A stretch of 22,142 bases of DNA. It comes from a bacterium (Candidatus Gribaldobacteria) CG10_big_fil_rev_8_21_14_0_10_37_21 (GTDB lineage Bacteria > Patescibacteriota > Minisyncoccia > Minisyncoccales > CG1-02-41-26). Of this stretch, positions 1 through 5,309 are shown in pieces. A program made the translations under genes and the position numbers. The stretch lies in assembly GCA_002773495.1 (NCBI GenBank), contig PFAX01000025.1, positions 6,447 through 28,588 of the forward strand. The letters are read 5' to 3'. Under the pieces are notes generated by a model. It was not told where the DNA came from. It searched no databases and saw nothing but the letters and a program-made list of their open reading frames with translations. The first letter of the stretch is position 1. Each line of letters opens with the position of its first letter.

Positions 1-30
1 AGGACTTATTCTGTAGCACCCAACTTTAGC

Positions 31-44
31 CCGTATTGATACGG
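31..44. repeat. small palindrome at window edge
   Basis: CCGTAT and ATACGG flank a 2-base centre. Bases 1-85 hold no supported gene. This is a small inverted repeat downstream of the minus-strand vapC stop and has no U-tract, so it is not a convincing terminator. Confidence 0.3.
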
Positions 45-85
45 ACAGCCAGTGTTGTTTTCATTATTAGCATAGCGTCAATTTT

Positions 86-472
86 TTAGGGCGATTGTAT
101 CAAAAGACCGTCAATGCCTGTAAAATGCTTCTTGTTTCTGGTTATTAATGTTAGACCAAAAGATACAGCAGTTGCCGCGATGATGGCGTCAGCAAAGGGA
201 ATTTGATATTTCAATCTCATTGCCCCAGCCTGCTTTGCTAATTCTCTATCCAATACAATGGTTTCAAATGCAACGAAAAAATCTTCAACGGCCTGTTTTT
301 TGGTTGAATTAGCTATATCTTTTACAGAATAAATTTCAACAATACTGACAACAGAAATAAAAAAGGTGCCTTTATTTTTCAGACCCAACAAAAAATCGCG
401 GCTGTTTTGAAAGCCCCTCAAAAAATCAATGATAATATCAGAGTCAACCAAAAACTTTTCTATTTTCTCCAT
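86..472 (-). CDS. vapC: PIN-domain ribonuclease toxin, VapC family
   Basis: 128 residues, normal for a VapC toxin, a Mg2+-dependent endoribonuclease inhibited by its cognate antitoxin. The PIN acidic residues are visible: D10 in the N-terminal LVDSDIIIDFL strand, E46 in SIVEIYS, D95 in FADAIIAATA, then the TRN motif at 111-113 followed by KKHF. The start codon overlaps the end of the upstream antitoxin ORF by 13 bp, the usual antitoxin-first arrangement with translational coupling. No Shine-Dalgarno is visible. All catalytic positions look intact, so the toxin is probably active. The RNA target cannot be predicted from sequence. The family is confident; the specific subfamily is not. Confidence 0.9.
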   Translation of the reverse strand: MEKIEKFLVDSDIIIDFLRGFQNSRDFLLGLKNKGTFFISVVSIVEIYSVKDIANSTKKQAVEDFFVAFETIVLDRELAKQAGAMRLKYQIPFADAIIAATAVSFGLTLITRNKKHFTGIDGLLIQSP

Positions 473-666
473 TCTTTTCTTAATTTATTGACATAATCCA
501 AAGAGTCGCCCCCTCCAAAGCTGTCTCTGAAAACGCCAAAAGCGTTTTCAAAAGTATTGTTTTTGGGGTACGTAGTCATTTTTTTTGCTTTGAGAATACT
601 GTCTAATTTGCTCTTGATAGTCAATAATTCAGCATATTCTTTTTTTGTAAAGGTTATAGTTTCCAT
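460..666 (-). CDS. vapB: VapB-like antitoxin
   Basis: 68 residues, directly upstream of and overlapping the PIN toxin. The N-terminal half is a short helical segment rich in Lys and Glu. The C-terminal half (about residues 43-68) has the toxin-wrapping tail typical of PIN antitoxins: an AFGVFRDSF stretch followed by a YVNKLRKEWRK end. No AbrB or RHH motif is obvious in the N-terminus, so the DNA-binding class is uncertain. The start lies 7 bases after a consensus -10 box, so the mRNA is probably leaderless. Such antitoxins usually bind the toxin active site and autorepress the promoter. Confidence 0.8.
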   Translation of the reverse strand: METITFTKKEYAELLTIKSKLDSILKAKKMTTYPKNNTFENAFGVFRDSFGGGDSLDYVNKLRKEWRK

Positions 667-673
667 TAATTTT

Positions 674-703
674 ATTATAATTCAATATCACAAGAAAAGT
701 CAA
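674..703 (-). promoter_or_regulatory. vapBC promoter (leaderless)
   Basis: On the minus strand TTGACT (698-703) is followed after 18 bases by a perfect TATAAT (674-679). Only 7 bases separate the -10 box from the antitoxin ATG, so transcription should start at or next to the start codon. Confidence 0.75.
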
Positions 704-775
704 GTTTTTTAGTTTAAATATAAAGCCCCGCAAGAAGCGTTTTTATAGATTATTGCTTTTTATGCGAGAGTTTAT

Positions 776-803
776 TTGACTTTGTTGAAAAATTGGCTAA
801 AAT
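776..803 (+). promoter_or_regulatory. promoter of the O-antigen ligase-like operon
   Basis: TTGACT (776-781), a 16-base spacer and TAAAAT (798-803). Predicted start is near 810, giving a leader of about 20 bases with no Shine-Dalgarno. Divergent from the vapBC promoter about 70 bp away. Confidence 0.55.
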
Positions 804-829
804 GAAGTAATATCAACATCAAAACATAT

Positions 830-3040
830 ATGGGAAAAAAATCAAGGCAAAAACAATTGAGAAATCAACAGCAAGGGCAAAGATATGGTGGGGTTAACTT
901 TACCCCTGTTTACAGAGCTAACTTGAAAGAAGAACCGCAGCATCTTTTAGAAAAGATTTTGTTTTATTTAGTAGCTTTAGGTGCTTGCTTGGCACTTTTA
1001 ACACCCTTGGCCTTTAAAACCCAGTTTTATTTTCCTTATGTTGGGCCCAAGGGCTGGTTTTTAATGGCTGCCTGTCAAGTCGCTTTTTTCTCTTGGCTCC
1101 TTTTAATGTTTTATTTCAAGCAATATCGGCCTAAATTAAGCCGCGTTTTTATTGCTTTTAGTTTATTTTTAATTATTTTAACTTTAAGTGCTATTTTTGG
1201 CGTTGACCCCTCCAGGTCTTTTTTCAGCAAGTTTGAAAGAATGACAGGGCTTTTGATGTGGTTGCATTTATTTGGCTTGTTCGTGGCTTTGTCGTCTACC
1301 TTTAAAAAACTTTCCCAGTGGAGAAAATTATTTTATGTTTCTTTAAGTATTGCTAGTTTAATAGTGATTATGTTTTTAATGGTTGAGTTTTTGAGCACAC
1401 CTTACATGGCAAAGTATGGCAAGGATATTTTTCCTTTTGTGCGGGGTGGCGGGGTTACTTTAGGTAATTCTTCATTTTTAGGAACCTATCTTGTTTTTAG
1501 TGTTTTCTTTGCTGTTTATTTATTTTTTACCCAGAAAAAACTTTGGTTAAAAATCGCTTTAAGCAGTTTTGTGGTGCTTTCTTTACTTTCACTTTACCTA
1601 GCTGGTGCGAGAGCCGCCACCTTGGCTGTTGTTGGTGGAGTTTTTTTAATGTTTATAATGTACTTGTCTTTTCATTTAAAGCCAAAATATAAAACAATTA
1701 CTAAAATAAGCCGGGTCGCTCTTTTTGCCGGGATTGCTATTTACCTTGTAAGTGTTGTTTTATTGTTCATTCCTTTTCAAGGCAATTTTATTAGGGATAG
1801 GTTTGCTATAGCTGCTTCCAGTTCTCGTTTCGTTAACTGGGAGATGGCTTTCAAGGGCTTTTTTGATAAACCACTTTTGGGTTGGGGCTTGGAAAATTAT
1901 GACATTTTATTTACTAAATATTTTAATCCTTGTTTATTTACTCAAGAGTGTGGCGGTGAAATTTGGTTTGACAGAACCCACAATATCGTTTTAGATGTGC
2001 TCTCGCAAACTGGCGCTTTGGGGCTTTTTTCTTATCTTTTACTTTTTATTTTTGGGGCTTGGGTTTTAGTTAAAAAGTTTTTCAAAGAAAAATCAATTGA
2101 TTTTTGGCTTTTTGCCACTTTTATTGCTTTACCCACAGCTTATTTCACCCAGAACTTAACTGTCTTTGATATGCCAGCAAGCTTAATGCTTTTTATTTTA
2201 ATGTTGGCTTTTTTTGCTGTTTTAGAAAAAAGAGGCAAGGCCTCGTTTGAAGGAGCTATGCCAGAGCAACAAATTTTGGTCTTAAAAAGAAAGTGGGTTA
2301 TAGCCCCTGTGGTTATTTTGTTTTTAATTTTCTTTTGGCAGTTTGTGGTAAATCCGGCTAAAACTGACGCTCTTATAATTGAGGCCGTTAGAACTGCGCC
2401 CTCCGATGACTTAGCTGAAAAGATTAAAAACGAACAGGGAGACAAGGCCTTTGTTAACTATTTAGATGTAACTTCAAAACAACGGCTTGAGCTTTATAAA
2501 AAAGCACTTGAGACATCTTCCTTGGGTAAATACCAAGCTAGAGATTTTTTTGTTGAAACCAGCCAAGGGATTATCCGGAATTACGCCAAGCATTTTCCAG
2601 CCCAGCAAGCTAAGGTTGAAATTGATTTTCTTGAAAACGAAATGCAAAAAACTATTTTTGAATCGCCTTTTGATTACAGGGCATACTTGAAATTAGCTCA
2701 AGTTTATAATTTGTACGCTATTATTGAAATCAACAAGCTTGATTTAGCTCAAGAGTACGGCGAAAAGGGGCTGGAGCTTTCACCTAATAATCAGCAGACA
2801 TTTTGGACATTGGCTCAGACCTATCTTTATGCCAGTCAGCCAGAAAAAGCTGTTGACTTTGCTAAAAGAGCGATTACTTTAGAGCCAAGTTTTTTGCGAA
2901 GCTACACTATTGCTTACGAGATAGCTCAACTTGTTCAAAACGAGCTTGAAATGGCAGCGATTAAAAATATGGCGATAAGCTATAACCCCGAATGGGCCAG
3001 CGCTTTCGAGCCATCAACACCCGTTGAACCTGAAGAATAA
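830..3040 (+). CDS. O-antigen ligase-like membrane protein with C-terminal TPR
   Basis: 736 residues. A basic N-terminus (Lys/Arg/Gln-rich, 1-20) precedes about eleven hydrophobic segments between residues 42 and 510. The Wzy_C/WaaL-type signature is seen: R261 in a GARAA stretch after a TM helix, then a periplasmic region with SRFVNWEMA and PLLGWGLENY, ending in RTHNIVLDVLSQTGALGL (R382, H384, N385). Residues about 600-725 form two or three TPR-like helix pairs, with SPNNQQTFWTLAQTYL the clearest. Family members transfer or polymerise lipid-linked glycans outside the membrane. The substrate here is unknown and may be a surface glycan or glycoprotein. ATG at 830 follows a promoter and has no Shine-Dalgarno. 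First gene of a three-gene run, 9 bp before the next. TPR fusions of this family are common in Patescibacteria (from memory). Confidence 0.8.
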   Translation: MGKKSRQKQLRNQQQGQRYGGVNFTPVYRANLKEEPQHLLEKILFYLVALGACLALLTPLAFKTQFYFPYVGPKGWFLMAACQVAFFSWLLLMFYFKQYRPKLSRVFIAFSLFLIILTLSAIFGVDPSRSFFSKFERMTGLLMWLHLFGLFVALSSTFKKLSQWRKLFYVSLSIASLIVIMFLMVEFLSTPYMAKYGKDIFPFVRGGGVTLGNSSFLGTYLVFSVFFAVYLFFTQKKLWLKIALSSFVVLSLLSLYLAGARAATLAVVGGVFLMFIMYLSFHLKPKYKTITKISRVALFAGIAIYLVSVVLLFIPFQGNFIRDRFAIAASSSRFVNWEMAFKGFFDKPLLGWGLENYDILFTKYFNPCLFTQECGGEIWFDRTHNIVLDVLSQTGALGLFSYLLLFIFGAWVLVKKFFKEKSIDFWLFATFIALPTAYFTQNLTVFDMPASLMLFILMLAFFAVLEKRGKASFEGAMPEQQILVLKRKWVIAPVVILFLIFFWQFVVNPAKTDALIIEAVRTAPSDDLAEKIKNEQGDKAFVNYLDVTSKQRLELYKKALETSSLGKYQARDFFVETSQGIIRNYAKHFPAQQAKVEIDFLENEMQKTIFESPFDYRAYLKLAQVYNLYAIIEINKLDLAQEYGEKGLELSPNNQQTFWTLAQTYLYASQPEKAVDFAKRAITLEPSFLRSYTIAYEIAQLVQNELEMAAIKNMAISYNPEWASAFEPSTPVEPEE

Positions 3041-3049
3041 TTTTAAATT

Positions 3050-3397
3050 ATGAAAATAATCAAAGAAAAAATTACCCTGCAAGAATTATCTGAAATGTCA
3101 GAAAAAATGTTTAATAGTTTAGTTAAAGCCGTAATTGATATTGAAAAAGAGATAATGGTTGTTGATGCTGAACTTCACGCTGACGAGTATTCCTTTTTAA
3201 TTGAAAATGGTTCAAATCCAAAAGATCTTTGGGGAATTAATTTGTATCCTGAGAAAAAAGATGATGAGTTTGTTGAGTTTGATTCGCTGATAAACTTAAG
3301 ACCTAGCCATGGAAATAAAAGCAGGGGAGTAGAAAGCAAAGACATCCAGGAGAAAATAAAGAAAATAGTTTTTAAAAAATTCAATTATGGGCTTTGA
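3050..3397 (+). CDS. DUF5674 family protein
   Basis: 115 residues. The whole length matches the DUF5674 pattern as I remember it: an N-terminal KIITLQEL-type helix, IDIEKEIMVVDAELHADEYSFLIENGS, then DLWGINLYPE, EFDSLINLRPSHGNKSRGV and a Lys-rich C-terminal helix. No catalytic motif is established to my knowledge; the conserved Asp, Glu, His and Arg residues could form an active site, but this is inference. It lies 9 bp after the ligase-like gene and overlaps the next ORF by 11 bp, so the three are probably co-transcribed. No Shine-Dalgarno. Confidence 0.75.
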   Translation: MKIIKEKITLQELSEMSEKMFNSLVKAVIDIEKEIMVVDAELHADEYSFLIENGSNPKDLWGINLYPEKKDDEFVEFDSLINLRPSHGNKSRGVESKDIQEKIKKIVFKKFNYGL

Positions 3398-3719
3398 ACA
3401 TAAAACATTAAGCGAGGGCAGATGGAATTCGTTTTCATTTGCTTTTCAGATGGCGAATATTGCCAGCGAAGTTTCAAGATCTATTAACTGGAGAAACAAA
3501 AATGACAAAAAATATTCACAATTAGCTTTGTTTAGGGCCTTAGAGTTGATTGATTTAACAATTACCGACCCTAAGAACAAAAAGAGGGTTTGGGAATTAG
3601 CCAGAGCAAGAGAAGTTTTAGCTGATTATTTTTTAGGCGATCAACAGTACGGCTCAACTGATAGAAATTTATTGAACTATTTTGAGATTTTTACTTTTGC
3701 TAATATTGCTTCTTTATAG
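3387..3719 (+). CDS. conserved hypothetical helical protein
   Basis: 110 residues, predicted mostly helical, without signal peptide or TM segment. Notable stretches are FAFQMANIASEVSRSINWRN, a run of helices with LFRALELIDLTITDP, and DYFLGDQQYGSTDRNLLNYF. I recognise the pattern as an uncharacterised family present in several bacterial phyla but know no function. It overlaps the DUF5674 gene by 11 bp in another frame, which suggests translational coupling and a shared role. Its stop lies 3 bases before the -35 box of the next transcription unit. No terminator separates the two. Confidence 0.65.
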   Translation: MGFEHKTLSEGRWNSFSFAFQMANIASEVSRSINWRNKNDKKYSQLALFRALELIDLTITDPKNKKRVWELARAREVLADYFLGDQQYGSTDRNLLNYFEIFTFANIASL

Positions 3720-3722
3720 CCC

Positions 3723-3751
3723 TTGACAAATCATTTTAAATTTGCTATACT
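3723..3751 (+). promoter_or_regulatory. strong promoter of the murB leader RNA
   Basis: Perfect TTGACA (3723-3728), a 17-base spacer and TATACT (3746-3751). Predicted start is 3758-3760, exactly where the structured RNA begins with GTGTGAG. It is among the best promoters in the window. Confidence 0.8.
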
Positions 3752-3758
3752 TTATTTA

Positions 3759-3890
3759 AGTGTGAGAAACTAGTCCTTTAGGTAGGCAAAAAGACATCTC
3801 TTCCAAGAGAGGTCTTTTGCTTTACACTTTACAAGGAAAAAGGTTTTGTGCTAAGATTAGGGTGGCTGGGAGCTGGTCCTCACACTATAC
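3759..3890 (+). ncRNA. structured RNA domain upstream of murB (unclassified)
   Basis: The 5' end GTGTGAG (3760-3766) pairs with CTCACAC (3879-3885). The helix continues with ACTAGT near 3769-3774 against AGCTGGT near 3871-3877, giving about 13 bp of closing stem. Inside is a strong hairpin, GCAAAAAGAC-TCTCT against AGAGA-GTCTTTTGC, around 3786-3821, followed by a purine-rich 3' strand (GGAAAAAGG, AGGGTGGCTGGG). The region has no ORF. It could be the aptamer of a cis-acting switch for murB or a separate small RNA. I found no tmRNA, SRP RNA, RNase P or known riboswitch core in it. Confidence 0.5.
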
Positions 3891-3983
3891 CTATAGGAGG
3901 TTTAAACCCTCCCGGCTATTGGGGTTAGCCCTTCCCTAAACTATTTTGTTTTTTGGAGGAGGTCTAACCCCTGTTTAAAAAAT
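3891..3983 (+). promoter_or_regulatory. candidate expression platform of the murB leader
   Basis: Two consecutive 5-bp stems with 7-base loops are seen: GGAGG(3896)/CCTCC(3908) and GGCTA(3914)/TAGCC(3926). Both have alternative partners. GGGGTTAG (3921-3928) matches CTAACCCC (3964-3971), and the CCCTCCC strand matches GGAGGAGG (3955-3962). AGCTGG (3871) of the preceding domain could also pair with CCGGCT (3912-3917). Mutually exclusive pairings before a start codon are typical of attenuators and riboswitches. GGAGGAGG lies 21 bases before the murB ATG, too far for a normal Shine-Dalgarno. Confidence 0.4.
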
Positions 3984-4862
3984 ATGCAGATAAAAGAAAA
4001 TATTTCTTTAAAGGATTTAACCACCTTTAAAATAGGAGGCAATACCAGGTATTTTGCTGAAATAGAAACAGAAGAAGATTTACAGGAAGCTCTCCTTTTT
4101 GCTGGGCAAAACAATTTGCCTTTTTTTGTTTTAGGTGGGGGAAGCAACCTGTTAGTTGCTGATGCTGGTTTTGAGGGTTTAGTGATTAAAATTATTTTTA
4201 GGGAAGCAAAAATTTTTGAGGAGAATAAAATTGAAACTTCTTCAGGCGTGGCTTTGTCTGACTTAGTTAGTTTAGCCCTTGCTCGGGGGTTAAGTGGCTT
4301 AGAGTGGGCTTTGGGCATTCCTAAAGCCACTTTAGGGGGGGCCTTGTTTATGAACGCTGGCGCTTTTGGAGCCAACATGGCAGATATCACCGAACAGGTT
4401 ATCGCTTTTGACACCACAGAAAATAAATTTAAAACTTTTGATTTCGTTGGTTGCCAATTTGATTATAAAAACTCGGTTTTTAAAAGAAATAAAAATTTAA
4501 TTATTTGGCAGGCAATTTTGAAATTAGAAAAAAAAGATAAAAAAGAAATAGAAATAGAGATGAAAAGGGTAATGGCCTACAGGCAAAAAAATCATCCCTT
4601 AGAATATGGTTCAGCTGGTTCTGTTTTTAAAAACCCACATAACCTACCAGCCGGCGAGGCCATTGAAAAAGTGGGTTTAAAAGGCAAGCAAATTGGGCAG
4701 GCAAAAATTTCTGAAAAACATTCTAACTTTATTGTTAATTTAGGCACAGCTACCTCAAGCGATGTTAAGGCCTTAATTGACTTGGCTAAAAAACAAGTTA
4801 AGGAAAAATTAAAAATAGATCTTGAAGAAGAAAGTATTTATCTTGATTACCATAAACTTTGA
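3984..4862 (+). CDS. murB: UDP-N-acetylenolpyruvoylglucosamine reductase
   Basis: 292 residues, full length for a type II MurB, the flavoenzyme that reduces UDP-GlcNAc-enolpyruvate to UDP-MurNAc with NADPH in peptidoglycan synthesis. FAD-binding motifs are TTFKIGG (13-19), LGGGSNLL (50-57) and GIPKATLGGALFMNAGAFG. The catalytic region carries YRQKNHPLEYGSAGSVFKNP, with the proton-donor Ser in SAGSVF, followed by GLKGKQIGQAKISEKHSNFI. The C-terminal Glu-rich segment (EEES) provides the usual acidic residue. It stands alone behind a long structured leader, away from other mur genes. The last codons and the TGA stop (YHKL) lie inside the first copy of a 47-bp tandem repeat, so the natural C-terminus has been replaced or extended. 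Confidence 0.95.
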   Translation: MQIKENISLKDLTTFKIGGNTRYFAEIETEEDLQEALLFAGQNNLPFFVLGGGSNLLVADAGFEGLVIKIIFREAKIFEENKIETSSGVALSDLVSLALARGLSGLEWALGIPKATLGGALFMNAGAFGANMADITEQVIAFDTTENKFKTFDFVGCQFDYKNSVFKRNKNLIIWQAILKLEKKDKKEIEIEMKRVMAYRQKNHPLEYGSAGSVFKNPHNLPAGEAIEKVGLKGKQIGQAKISEKHSNFIVNLGTATSSDVKALIDLAKKQVKEKLKIDLEEESIYLDYHKL

Positions 4863-4942
4863 CGATCGTCATGATTTATGTTAAAAATAAAAACTACCAT
4901 AAACTTTGACGATCGTCATGATTTATGTTAAAAATAAAAACT
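4848..4942. repeat. 47-bp tandem duplication with GACGATCGTC core
   Basis: Positions 4848-4894 and 4895-4941 are identical (period 47, with one further matching base). Each unit holds ACCATAAACTTTGACGATCG and a near-palindrome CATAAA...TGACGATCGTCA...TTTATG. The same ACCATAAACTTTGACGATCG word recurs at 21972-21991. The first unit includes the murB stop codon; the second lies in the 3' UTR before the terminator. Confidence 0.9.
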
Positions 4943-4972
4943 CCTAAGGCCTAAAGCCAAGAGGAGTTTTTG
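4936..4972 (+). terminator. bidirectional terminator
   Basis: A 10-bp stem AAAAACTCCT (4936-4945) / AGGAGTTTTT (4962-4971) with an inner GGC/GCC pair. U-tracts exist on both strands (TTTTTG on plus, TTTTTATTTTT on minus), so it ends murB and the facing minus-strand unit. Confidence 0.85.
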
Positions 4973-4989
4973 TTTGTGATAAGCAACAT

Positions 4990-5037
4990 TTATTTCTTCT
5001 TCTTTCTTGTTGCCTTTTTTTTCTTTTTTGCTGGCAT
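4990..5037 (-). CDS. 15-residue Lys-rich micro-ORF
   Basis: Reads MPAKKKKKATRKKKK and then stops at TAA. It lies between a minus-strand consensus promoter (5143-5171) with a ~100-base structured leader and the two-way terminator at 4936-4972, so it sits in a complete transcription unit of about 200 nt. No Shine-Dalgarno is seen; the ATG is preceded by an A-run. The composition resembles Lys-rich tails of nucleic-acid-binding proteins. Translation is not proven: A-rich codons could be chance and the unit could be a non-coding RNA. Confidence 0.35.
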   Translation of the reverse strand: MPAKKKKKATRKKKK

Positions 5038-5137
5038 TTTTTTAGTTCTTGTTTAGCCCCCAAGGCCACCTGAGAGGCCCTTATAGGGAAAGCGAATAGG
5101 CCGACTTTATCACCTCTCCGCTAAGGTTTAAAACCTT
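5038..5137 (-). ncRNA. structured leader or small RNA (minus strand)
   Basis: The predicted transcript starts near 5136 with a palindrome (5123-5137). On the RNA strand TTAGC can pair with GCTAA near the 3' side, enclosing GAGAGG/CCTCTC, which encloses CCCT-ATA-AGGG. This multi-level fold ends shortly before the Lys-rich micro-ORF. No known riboswitch core was recognised. Together with the terminator at 4936-4972 it could equally be one ~200-nt non-coding RNA. Confidence 0.4.
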
Positions 5138-5142
5138 AATTC

Positions 5143-5171
5143 ATTATTCTATTTTTTATGACTAATGTCAA
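5143..5171 (-). promoter_or_regulatory. minus-strand promoter with adjacent DnaA-box-like site
   Basis: TTGACA (5166-5171), a 17-base spacer and AATAAT (5143-5148), read on the minus strand. One base upstream on that strand is TTATCCACA (5173-5181), a perfect DnaA-box sequence. A single box does not make an origin but could place DnaA near this promoter. Confidence 0.6.
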
Positions 5172-5193
5172 TTGTGGATAACTTTTTATTTTT

Positions 5194-5248
5194 ATAAACC
5201 TAACTAAGTTAAGCTCCAAAAACCGGAACTTAATTTAGTTAGGTTTAT
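5194..5248. repeat. 24-bp-stem inverted repeat upstream of secA
   Basis: Arms 5194-5217 and 5225-5248 pair over 24 positions with one wobble and one mismatch, and a 7-base loop. Neither strand has a following U-tract, so this is not an ordinary terminator. It lies between the divergent minus-strand RNA promoter and secA. Confidence 0.8.
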
Positions 5249-5309
5249 TCAGGTTCAAGTGCTTTTAATTTCATTTAAATTAAGCTACAATAGCATTAAA
5301 AATAAAGCT

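Noticed and set aside
1..85. Short minus-strand ORF of 12 codons after vapC
   Set aside because: Too short, no ribosome site, and only a weak promoter-like TTGACG; no support.
3896..3930. tRNA-like T arm (GGAGG stem with 7-base loop)
   Set aside because: No acceptor or anticodon arms in the right places; more likely part of a leader fold.
5173..5181. Replication origin
   Set aside because: Only one perfect DnaA box and one weak one at 22058; no cluster, no dnaA or dnaN nearby.
5259..5309. GTG start adding 17 residues to SecA
   Set aside because: A -10-like box lies inside this stretch and the ATG at 5310 begins a typical SecA N-terminus.
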